Assembly (NCBI GenBank): GCA_937995505.1
Contig: CALKJV010000223.1
Coordinates: forward strand, 1 to 22,764
From: an uncultured Bacteroidia bacterium
Lineage (GTDB): Bacteria; Bacteroidota; Bacteroidia; SpSt-205
Length of the DNA: 22,764 nucleotides
Direction: 5' to 3'
Part shown: one piece after another, positions 8,864 to 14,941 of the stretch
How the letters are laid out: each line of letters begins with the position of its first letter
Position numbering within the stretch: position 1 is the first letter of the stretch
Translations under genes and position numbers: made by a program
Notes under the pieces: generated by a model
What the model saw: only the letters and a program-made list of their open reading frames with translations
Told to the model about the DNA's origin: nothing
Database searches by the model: none

Positions 8864-9469
8864 ATGGGGCGTTGGGAAGTGCCGGGGGGGATACCACAGC
8901 GGAGAGCTATCCAGCAAGCGGTTCGGGCCCTGAGAGCCGGCGAACCTATCTTATATCCCACCGACACCACGTATGCGATAGGCGGGCTCATTTCGCAAAA
9001 GTCCGCCTACGACCGGGTGTGCCAGATACGCGGCATTCGCCCCGAAAAGAGTCTTTTTTCGGTCCTTTTACCGAATGTTGCTGCTATTGGGCAGTATGCA
9101 CTGGGCTTGGATACGCCAACCTACCGGCTTTTACGGCAATTGTGGCCAGGGCCTTATACGGTTATTTTGCGGCCAGGACCCGCTATTCCTCGGCATCTAT
9201 GGTATCGGCGTACGGTAGGGTTTCGGATTTCTGATTTTCCCTTCCTGGTTGCGCTTTTAGCGGAGGTGCAAGAGCCCCTCTTGACCGCAGGGGTGCCTGA
9301 GGGTCAGTTTGAACGCTACGCAAAACAAGTTAGCGAAGCTTTTGATGCAGGCCCGCTGAGCTACGAGCGCACGACCGTGATAGACCTCAGCGAAGGCCTA
9401 GAGCACTTGCGCCTCTTGCGCATCGGATTGGGAAGCCTGGAGCCACTAGAGCCTTTTTTGGCGGAGTGA
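8864..9469 (+). CDS. yciO: YciO/YrdC/Sua5-family protein (threonylcarbamoyl-AMP synthase-like)
   Basis: The 201-residue product has the YrdC fold: ILYPTDTTYAIGG (29-41) binds nucleotide/threonine in this family, followed by WPGPYTVILRPG (94-105) and GFRISDFP (119-126). Family enzymes make threonylcarbamoyl-AMP for the tRNA t6A modification. The overall pattern, including the N-terminal PQRRAIQQAVRALRAG, ERTTVIDLSEG near 168 and the end GLGSLEPLEPFL, is closer to E. coli YciO than to TsaC. The usual SAN motif of TsaC/Sua5 is replaced by TAGVPEG (141-147), and the basic KRR-type loop is IRPEKS. Activity as a t6A enzyme is therefore uncertain; YciO is reported to be much weaker than TsaC. It is monocistronic and ends 5 nt from the convergent Smr gene. 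Confidence 0.87.
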   Translation: MGRWEVPGGIPQRRAIQQAVRALRAGEPILYPTDTTYAIGGLISQKSAYDRVCQIRGIRPEKSLFSVLLPNVAAIGQYALGLDTPTYRLLRQLWPGPYTVILRPGPAIPRHLWYRRTVGFRISDFPFLVALLAEVQEPLLTAGVPEGQFERYAKQVSEAFDAGPLSYERTTVIDLSEGLEHLRLLRIGLGSLEPLEPFLAE

Positions 9470-9474
9470 CGGGC

Positions 9475-10377
9475 TCACTTTTTGCCAATGTCGTCTTTGC
9501 CCCAAAAATGTACTCGACTGGCTCCATTGAGATAAGGAGGCCCCGGTAGCTTCTCCAGAGACCAGCCTGAGCTTTTGCAGATTTTTTGTATCTCTCGGTA
9601 AAGCCTCATATCTCCGATGCCGTGAATGACAACTACCGATATGTAGCGTCTGCTTTCGCAAGCCCGCAGATACCTCTGTAGGGTAATGAGCTGGTAATCT
9701 AAGATAGCTTCCGGTGGAGCCTCTTTGAGCTCAGGGGCTAGCCGCTCTATATGCAGGTCTAGGGTATCGGGAGGTTTTCCCCTAGAAAAGTCTGGCAATG
9801 GGGGAGGTGCAGGAGGGGCAGCCAGCGGCAGCTTAGAAGCTACTGGGGGAGGAGTAGGTTCGGGTTCTAACTTCTGAGGGGTGTGCATACTTAGGCGGCT
9901 CTTATCTACCGTGAAGTACCAGAGTGCGAGCTCGGGGAAGGAGCCACTTTGTACAGGAAGCAGAAGCCGCTGCACAGCTAAGCGCCAAGGGAGTACATAG
10001 GGCTGCGTAGAAACTTCTATGGATTGGGCTTCTTGAGCAGCTGCTAGAAAGTACAGAAGGCGATGCCAAGTGGGGCCCTGTGCGATCCACAGGACATAGC
10101 ATGCAGGAGCATCAAACCCATGGCGTATCTCTATCTGTGCCCTTGAGGGAGAGGTAGGGGCGAAAACCCAGACTTCGGTTTCTCGAGGACGAGCGGAGGG
10201 GGGAGATAGGGGGGCATTTGCGAACGTAGCCGGCGGGCGCTGCTCCTCAAATACAAGTTCGTCCAGTGCTACGACTCGCTCAAATCCATGTCTGCGGATG
10301 CATGCACTGTTATTTTCGTAATCTACAGAAAGGACCTCCACTATCTCGCTGGAATGCAGAAGCCGAGCCTTCTGCAT
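9475..10377 (-). CDS. DUF2027/Smr domain protein
   Basis: The 300-residue product has an N-terminal region of DUF2027 type (about 1-165), a proline-rich linker (about 170-200, with PPPVAS and APPAPPPLP runs), and a C-terminal Smr domain (about 205-297). The Smr motifs LDLHIE (206-211) and IHGIG (251-255) and the closing NGASRVHFWGK are visible. Smr domains bind or cut nucleic acid (MutS2, SMR endonucleases). The same DUF2027-Smr arrangement is common in Bacteroidota, and its role is not established. The gene starts 7 nt after the ferritin stop and is the last of a seven-gene minus-strand run. It ends 5 nt from the convergent YciO-like gene, leaving no room for a terminator. Confidence 0.9.
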   Translation of the reverse strand: MQKARLLHSSEIVEVLSVDYENNSACIRRHGFERVVALDELVFEEQRPPATFANAPLSPPSARPRETEVWVFAPTSPSRAQIEIRHGFDAPACYVLWIAQGPTWHRLLYFLAAAQEAQSIEVSTQPYVLPWRLAVQRLLLPVQSGSFPELALWYFTVDKSRLSMHTPQKLEPEPTPPPVASKLPLAAPPAPPPLPDFSRGKPPDTLDLHIERLAPELKEAPPEAILDYQLITLQRYLRACESRRYISVVVIHGIGDMRLYREIQKICKSSGWSLEKLPGPPYLNGASRVHFWGKDDIGKK

Positions 10378-10384
10378 AGCATAG

Positions 10385-10891
10385 CTAAGAATCTGACGCT
10401 TTCGCCAGCTTTCGGGCCTCTTTGTCTAAGAGAAGAAGGGCGGCCGGATCATTGCCTGCGTGAGACAGGCGGGCTATCCAAGTCTCCATTAGAGCCTCCT
10501 CTTCACGTTGCTCTCGGATATACCACCACAAAAACTCTTCTACATCAAATTCCCCTAGGTCTCGGGCTTTTTTGAGGAGGTTGTAGTAGGAGAGAGAGAT
10601 TTTTTCCTCATACTCGCGTGCAGTTTGAAAGCAACTTAGAGGCGATTCATAATTTTTCGGAGGGATCTCAAGCGGCAAAGGATGAAAAGGAGCCCCTTTT
10701 TCCATTAGGTAATGGAAGAGACGCATGGCATGCTCCCCTTCCTCTTGCGACTGTTTGAGAAAAAATTCTCCAAATCCATCTAAGTCTTTCTCAAAAAAGT
10801 AGCTGGCGATTACGAGGTAAAAGTACTGGGCATACAGCTCGCGATTGAGCTGTTCATTGAGATTTTGGATGAGGTCCTTGGATAGCTGCAT
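10385..10891 (-). CDS. ftnA: Ferritin (non-haem, FtnA-like)
   Basis: The 168-residue product is full length for bacterial ferritin, a 24-subunit iron-storage shell. All ferroxidase ligands of the E. coli FtnA type are seen, shifted by one: E18 (NRELYAQYFY), E51 and H54 (EEGEHA), E95, and Q128 (EQREEE). The start is placed at MQLSKDLI (10891) rather than the in-frame ATG at 10930, because that position is the normal family N-terminus and it gives a 5-nt gap after the upstream TonB-like gene instead of an overlap. I see no promoter box of its own, so it is probably expressed from the exbB promoter. This links iron uptake to iron storage. Confidence 0.93.
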   Translation of the reverse strand: MQLSKDLIQNLNEQLNRELYAQYFYLVIASYFFEKDLDGFGEFFLKQSQEEGEHAMRLFHYLMEKGAPFHPLPLEIPPKNYESPLSCFQTAREYEEKISLSYYNLLKKARDLGEFDVEEFLWWYIREQREEEALMETWIARLSHAGNDPAALLLLDKEARKLAKASDS

Positions 10892-10896
10892 AGTTT

Positions 10897-11637
10897 TTAG
10901 GGTTTTATTTGGAGGTTGATGGTGGTCCAAGCGGAAGTAGGCTTTCCGTTATAGAGAGCGGGAGAGAAGCGCAGCTCTAGAAGCGGAGGCAGGAAGTACT
11001 CTTCGGTGAGTTTGGAGTCGGAGGTGCGCAAGACTTGGACTCGGCGTACAGCGCCAGCCTCCGTTACATACACTCGCAGTGAGAGCAAGACGGGTTTTTT
11101 TGGGGCGTAGCGCTGAGAGATCAGAATTTCTACACTGGAGAGATTCTTAGGTAAGGGATCCTCTTCTAAGAGCACGGCGGAATTGGGGGCAGGTACACCA
11201 GCGAGGTCTAAGAGAGTGTCCATCCAGGGCTCCTTTTTAGGGGGAGGTAGGGGTTTAGGAGGTTTCTGCGGCTGGGGAGTGGCCGACGCGTTGTCGTATG
11301 CTTTTGGGATAGGGCCAGAGAAGTTATCTTGGGCACTCAAGGTATCTTCTAGCTGCTCCACCAAACTCGGGCCGTCGGTTGGGGTAGAGTTTTGAGTGTC
11401 AGAGGTGGGAGAACACCCACTGAGGCTTTTTACCACGAGTAGACTCAAAAGCGCTACCGCGTATCGCTGCACTTGCGAGGTAGAGGGTACTGGAATGAGC
11501 CTCTTACTGATACATCTCAGCAGAGAGGACTCTTTCTGAGATACTTTGTTAGAGCTAGCTTCTTCCGAAGTAGATCTCCCCTCCAGAGCGACCCTTGAGG
11601 TTCCTCTGAAGGAATCTGAGCTGTATTCATTGCTCAT
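10897..11637 (-). CDS. Second TonB C-terminal-domain protein
   Basis: The 246-residue product ends in a TonB-type C-terminal domain (about 160-246): VYVTEAGAVRRVQVLRTSDS, then LELRFSPALYNGKPTSAWTTINLQIKP. Before it is a Pro/Lys spacer (PPKPLPPPKKEP near 127-138), which suits a periplasm-spanning arm. The start at 11637 overlaps the tonB stop as ATGA. From that start the first 57 residues are a polar Ser-rich tail before a hydrophobic segment ending LSGC. An internal GTG at 11472 would instead give a classic lipoprotein signal (QRYAVALLSLLVVKSLSGC). So it is either an inner-membrane-anchored TonB with a cytoplasmic tail or a lipoprotein with TonB domain; I cannot decide. It may serve a particular receptor or swap with the main TonB. 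Confidence 0.8.
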   Translation of the reverse strand: MSNEYSSDSFRGTSRVALEGRSTSEEASSNKVSQKESSLLRCISKRLIPVPSTSQVQRYAVALLSLLVVKSLSGCSPTSDTQNSTPTDGPSLVEQLEDTLSAQDNFSGPIPKAYDNASATPQPQKPPKPLPPPKKEPWMDTLLDLAGVPAPNSAVLLEEDPLPKNLSSVEILISQRYAPKKPVLLSLRVYVTEAGAVRRVQVLRTSDSKLTEEYFLPPLLELRFSPALYNGKPTSAWTTINLQIKP

Positions 11638-12446
11638 CGGAGCTGGAAGTCAAAAGGAATCGTTACCCAAACTTTGATGGGCTTACCGGCCTGGATGCCT
11701 GGTGTAAATTCCAGGCTAGGAAGTTCTTTCTCTACGGCTTCGGTGAGCATTTTGTGGGGAGACTTGAGCACGATGTGCTTTTCGTACTTGCCATTCTTGC
11801 CGACGAGTACGCGTACGATGACCTTTCCTTGGATGCCAGCTTCTTTAGCGAGGGGAGGGTAGCCGATACGGCGCTTGATGTCGTCTATGTTGGTAGGTTG
11901 AGGTTCTTTTTCTACCGCTACGAAGGCCGTGGGGTCAGGGTCGTCTTCCTTTTCTACCACTTCTACTGGCTGTGTACCGGTGCCATCTATGTCGCCTATA
12001 TCCGGAATGGCATTGGGATCCCCCTCTACATCTCTGGTACCGGGGTCTACTTTCATGAGGGTGTCAATGTTGGCGATGGTCTCTTCCTTTTTGGCTTCTT
12101 CTTCTTTCACAACCTGGGGAGGAACAAACTTGATTTGGGCCCTCTGCGGTGGAGGGGGGGGCTGTTCTACTGGGGGCGGCGGAGGCTCGTTCTTTTTATC
12201 AATAGGGGGAGGCTCCATGAGCTCTGTAACCACCGTCTTCTTTTTCTGGCGAGTGAGCCCCTCCAGCTTCGCCTCAATGTAAGCCTTCACAAAAGGTATC
12301 GCTATCCCTATCCCCACCGCAGATACCGCTATGATCAGAGCCCTGAGCGTGTGCTTGACATAGTTTTTCCGCAGCAAATAGGCCCCATACTCTCGGTTCC
12401 TGCGGGCGAAAAGCTTATCTTCCCAACTAAATGTAGTCGTGGTCAT
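11634..12446 (-). CDS. tonB: TonB, energy transducer
   Basis: The 270-residue product transmits the ExbB/ExbD proton-motive signal to outer-membrane TonB-dependent receptors. The cytoplasmic N-terminus has the Bacteroidota signature RRNREYGAYLLRKNY (15-29), followed by a single membrane anchor (about 35-56). A periplasmic Pro-rich arm comes next (EPPPPPVEQPPPPPQ near 87-101), then an acidic linker and the TonB C-terminal domain (about 190-270: IGYPPLAKEAGIQGKVIVRV, LEFTPGIQAGKPIKVWVTIPF). It begins 5 nt after exbD2 and overlaps the second TonB-like gene by 4 nt, so it is part of one operon with exbB at its head. Confidence 0.95.
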   Translation of the reverse strand: MTTTTFSWEDKLFARRNREYGAYLLRKNYVKHTLRALIIAVSAVGIGIAIPFVKAYIEAKLEGLTRQKKKTVVTELMEPPPIDKKNEPPPPPVEQPPPPPQRAQIKFVPPQVVKEEEAKKEETIANIDTLMKVDPGTRDVEGDPNAIPDIGDIDGTGTQPVEVVEKEDDPDPTAFVAVEKEPQPTNIDDIKRRIGYPPLAKEAGIQGKVIVRVLVGKNGKYEKHIVLKSPHKMLTEAVEKELPSLEFTPGIQAGKPIKVWVTIPFDFQLR

Positions 12447-12451
12447 AAAAC

Positions 12452-13015
12452 TCAGCTGGGATTGATGGATTTCTTATACTCTTCCACCAGATCTTTTTCC
12501 TCGGGAGTGATATCCACGAGGGCATACTTTTTCTGCTGGATAATCGCCATCTCATCTAAGATGTCCACGAAGTCTTTGTAGCGGGCTTCATCCAACATCT
12601 TTATGATGACAATCATTTCGTCCTTTCCGTGTCGGCTTTCTACCTCGCTTCGGCGCTCTAAGAGCACTTTTCGGATGCCGGTTTTGGGGGAGAAGTCTGT
12701 GGTTCTGAGCTCAGGTTTTTCTATACCTGTGTAGTAATACACTCTTTTAGCACCTACGAGAAGTGTGATGACCTTGGTTTCTGAGATTTTGGGAACCTCT
12801 ACGTCTTCTTCTTTTTCAATTTTCGGGGGTACGACCACGGGCATGGTGTTTGGGGTAGACATGGTAGTAGTGAGCACGAAAAAAGTCAGTAGCAAAAACC
12901 CCAGATCCACCATGGGGGTCATGTCAATGCGGGGGCGCTTTTTGGGTTTTCGGCCTTTGCCTTGTTTTTTCCCTTTTTTGGGCGCGCCGCCATCTCCTCC
13001 TACTTCTGCTGCCAT
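12452..13015 (-). CDS. exbD: ExbD-like biopolymer transport protein (second copy)
   Basis: The 187-residue product has a short basic Gly/Lys-rich N-terminus, then RIDMTPMVDLGFLLLTFFVL (29-48). This is the ExbD/TolR membrane helix with the proton-path aspartate at D37. The periplasmic domain follows (about 50-187). It differs from the first ExbD in having a longer basic tail and a more acidic periplasmic part. Two ExbD paralogues in tandem are common in Bacteroidota Ton systems and may form a hetero-dimer inside the ExbB pentamer; that is inference here. It is spaced 6 nt after exbD1 and 5 nt before tonB. Confidence 0.94.
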   Translation of the reverse strand: MAAEVGGDGGAPKKGKKQGKGRKPKKRPRIDMTPMVDLGFLLLTFFVLTTTMSTPNTMPVVVPPKIEKEEDVEVPKISETKVITLLVGAKRVYYYTGIEKPELRTTDFSPKTGIRKVLLERRSEVESRHGKDEMIVIIKMLDEARYKDFVDILDEMAIIQQKKYALVDITPEEKDLVEEYKKSINPS

Positions 13016-13021
13016 AGCTTG

Positions 13022-13627
13022 CTAAGATTTGGGTTGGGCTTCGAGAGTAGTAATTAGGTTGAAGCGATGCACTTTTTGATCTTTGAGCGTCTCAATCACG
13101 CGAGCAATCACCAGGTAGGGGGCTTCCTCGTCGGCCCGTATCGCGATACGCAGACGGGGATTGCTATAACGGGCAAATAGGAGCCAATCCTTGAGCTGGT
13201 TGTTGGTGCTATCTATGGGAATGGAGGCGCGCTTGTCAATGGCTTTTCTCTCCAGCTCGCCATAGGAAAGATAACTCTTGAGCTGTTCAAAGGGCACACC
13301 AACCTCGGCAAGGACAGAAAAAGTTCGCACTTCTTTCTCTGTAAACTCGTAGCCATAACGCTCCTTAATTTTTTCCAGGATAGAAAGACGCACATGCTTA
13401 CTATCTACGCCAAAAAACACTCGCCCGTCCTTAGATACAGAGATCATGAGAATATCCTGCGCAGGTAAAGGGGTATCCGCTATGGAGGAGGGTAGTTGCA
13501 CTTCCACTGCTTCTGGCGCGCGAAACTTCACCGTGAGCATGAAGAAGGTAATCAGCAGAAACGCCAAGTCCACCATAGGGGTCATGTCTATGGCGATGTT
13601 CTGCTTTTTGGATTTGAACTTAGCCAT
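13022..13627 (-). CDS. exbD: ExbD-like biopolymer transport protein (first copy)
   Basis: The 201-residue product has the ExbD pattern: a basic N-terminus, IDMTPMVDLAFLLITFFMLT (13-32) with the key membrane aspartate D20, and a periplasmic domain. The periplasmic part is longer than in E. coli ExbD and contains an extra segment (about 95-150) before the conserved LRIAIRADEEAPYLVIARVI. It partners ExbB and TonB in the inner membrane. The start is 5 nt after the exbB stop. Confidence 0.94.
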   Translation of the reverse strand: MAKFKSKKQNIAIDMTPMVDLAFLLITFFMLTVKFRAPEAVEVQLPSSIADTPLPAQDILMISVSKDGRVFFGVDSKHVRLSILEKIKERYGYEFTEKEVRTFSVLAEVGVPFEQLKSYLSYGELERKAIDKRASIPIDSTNNQLKDWLLFARYSNPRLRIAIRADEEAPYLVIARVIETLKDQKVHRFNLITTLEAQPKS

Positions 13628-13632
13628 GGGGT

Positions 13633-14472
13633 TTAGGCTTTAGCCTGGAAGGTCTGCACGATAATATACCCTGCTTCATCGATCCGATAGGTAATGTCAT
13701 CAATTCGGCTCGTGAAGTAGTTGTAAAGGACGGTGGCTATGGTAGAGGTGGTAATCCCGAGAGCTGTATTTACCAGTGCTTCGGAGATCCCGGTTGCCAA
13801 GGCGACTGCATCCGGCGCTCCTGAGGTAGCCAAAGCCGCAAAGGCCCGAATCATGCCTAGTACCGTCCCAATGAGACCAACCAGGGTAGCTATAGAGACG
13901 ATGGTCGCAATAATGGTCATATGCTTCTCGAGCATGGGTAGTTCTAGAGCGAGGGATTCTTCCAGCGCCTTTTGGACGGAAGCAACTTTTTGGTCTTTAT
14001 CTAGCTTTGTGTCGTCTTTGACTTGTCTGAGGCGGGTGAGCGTTTCGCGTACGACATTACCGACAGTGCCGCGCTGCTTATCGCAGAGGGCGATAGCTTC
14101 ATCTATGCGGTCTTGCTCCACGAGATACTCTATTTGCTGCACGAAGGCCTCCATACTCATCTTACCTGAAGCCCTTCCTAAGGTAATAGCCCTTTCAATA
14201 GCCATGGTGATGGTTATGAGGAGCAGCCCAATAGCTAAAGGAACCAATACACCTCCCTTATAGGCGATACCGAGATAGTTTCCTTGTAGGGGGTTGTTTT
14301 TGGGGTCACCACCTTCAAAGTTACTGGGATTTCCAAGCACAAAGACGTAAAAAAGTATCCCTACTGTGATGCACACTACAATCACGATAGCGGCAAAGAA
14401 TTCTCGCAGGGCAGCTCCACTGGAGCGAACTTGCGGCGCCGAGGCGCTCGGTGTAGTACTGGTCTGACTCAT
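13633..14472 (-). CDS. exbB: ExbB, MotA/TolQ/ExbB proton channel protein
   Basis: The 279-residue product is the proton-channel subunit of the Ton motor. Hydrophobic segments lie at about 25-46, 75-93, 187-208 and 229-252. The last two contain the family core (IVSIATLVGLIGTVLGMIRA, then GISEALVNTALGITTSTIAT). The first segment is an extra N-terminal helix compared with E. coli ExbB, as usual for Bacteroidota. The frame extends 23 codons upstream to 14541, but ATG 14472 is chosen because a promoter box (14480-14487) lies inside that extension. It is the first gene of the run exbB-exbD-exbD-tonB-tonB-like-ferritin-Smr. Confidence 0.95.
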   Translation of the reverse strand: MSQTSTTPSASAPQVRSSGAALREFFAAIVIVVCITVGILFYVFVLGNPSNFEGGDPKNNPLQGNYLGIAYKGGVLVPLAIGLLLITITMAIERAITLGRASGKMSMEAFVQQIEYLVEQDRIDEAIALCDKQRGTVGNVVRETLTRLRQVKDDTKLDKDQKVASVQKALEESLALELPMLEKHMTIIATIVSIATLVGLIGTVLGMIRAFAALATSGAPDAVALATGISEALVNTALGITTSTIATVLYNYFTSRIDDITYRIDEAGYIIVQTFQAKA

Positions 14473-14479
14473 ATCGCCG

Positions 14480-14508
14480 CAAATATAGGGCCTTTTGGAA
14501 AAAGCAAA
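14480..14508 (-). promoter_or_regulatory. Bacteroidota-type promoter of the exbB operon
   Basis: This is the best promoter in the window. On the minus strand, a TTTG (14505-14508) and TATATTTG (14480-14487) are separated by 17 nt, the canonical Bacteroidota -33/-7 layout. The -7 box ends 7 nt before the exbB ATG, so the leader is 0-3 nt. No Fur-like palindrome is obvious in the 95-nt gap to rplS. Confidence 0.75.
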
Positions 14509-14555
14509 TTTGGTATGCGGTCTATCCTGGCTCTCGGACATTGTGGATAAAGCTC

Positions 14556-14563
14556 TACCTTTG
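14556..14563 (+). promoter_or_regulatory. Bacteroidota -7 promoter box for rplS
   Basis: TACCTTTG matches TAnnTTTG and ends 4 nt before the ATG at 14568, predicting a leaderless rplS mRNA. A TTG at 14541-14543 is only 12 nt upstream, too close to be a good -33 element. Confidence 0.6.
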
Positions 14564-14567
14564 CGGC

Positions 14568-14927
14568 ATGAGCCACAGACTCCGGGAAGTAGAGTACCTC
14601 ATCAATGCCCCCTACCTTAAGAACGACTTACCTGATTTCCGCGCAGGAGATATTGTGCGGCTGCATCTCAAGATAGTAGAAGGTGGCCGGGAGCGGATTC
14701 AGGTTTTTGAAGGGATGGTCATCCAACGGCGGGGCTCGGGCTTGCGAGAGACTGTCACCGTGAGAAAGGTATCTGGTGGCATCGGCGTAGAACGGATAGT
14801 GCCTCTGCACTCGCCCTTCCTCGCTAAGTTAGAGGTTGTGCGTCAAAATAAGACTCGGAGAGCACGACTGTTTTACATGCGAGGTCGCTTGGGTAAAGCC
14901 CTGCGCCTCAAGCGCCGTGGTATGTAA
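14568..14927 (+). CDS. rplS: 50S ribosomal protein L19
   Basis: The 119-residue product is a full-length L19, a component of the large subunit at the subunit interface. Typical stretches are FRAGDIVRLHLKIVEGGRERIQVFEGMVI (29-57), the RRGSGLRETVTVRKVS segment, ERIVPLHSPFLAKLEVV, and the basic end KARLRGK-like ARLFYMRGRLGKALRLKRRG. The frame extends upstream to 14541, but the promoter box at 14556-14563 lies within that extension, and L19 normally starts a few residues before this point. It is divergent from exbB. The giant CHAT gene starts 14 nt downstream and is probably cotranscribed. Confidence 0.97.
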   Translation: MSHRLREVEYLINAPYLKNDLPDFRAGDIVRLHLKIVEGGRERIQVFEGMVIQRRGSGLRETVTVRKVSGGIGVERIVPLHSPFLAKLEVVRQNKTRRARLFYMRGRLGKALRLKRRGM

Positions 14928-14941
14928 AGGTTGGAAGGTAA

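Noticed and set aside
10892..10930. Ferritin start at ATG 10930
   Set aside because: It would overlap the end of the TonB-like gene by 34 nt and add 13 residues before the normal ferritin N-terminus.
11754..12581. A 275-codon plus-strand open frame opposite tonB and exbD2
   Set aside because: The opposite strand holds clear TonB and ExbD sequence. The antisense product is low complexity with many Phe/Tyr/Arg/Gly and no signal or motif; it is a shadow of the proline- and glutamate-rich codons.
13733..14263. A 176-codon plus-strand open frame opposite exbB
   Set aside because: It is Ser/Ala/Met-rich, the mirror of the ExbB helices, without independent support.
14473..14567. Fur box or riboswitch in the exbB-rplS gap
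   Set aside because: The 95-nt gap shows two promoter boxes, but I see no convincing inverted repeat of Fur type and no structured leader.
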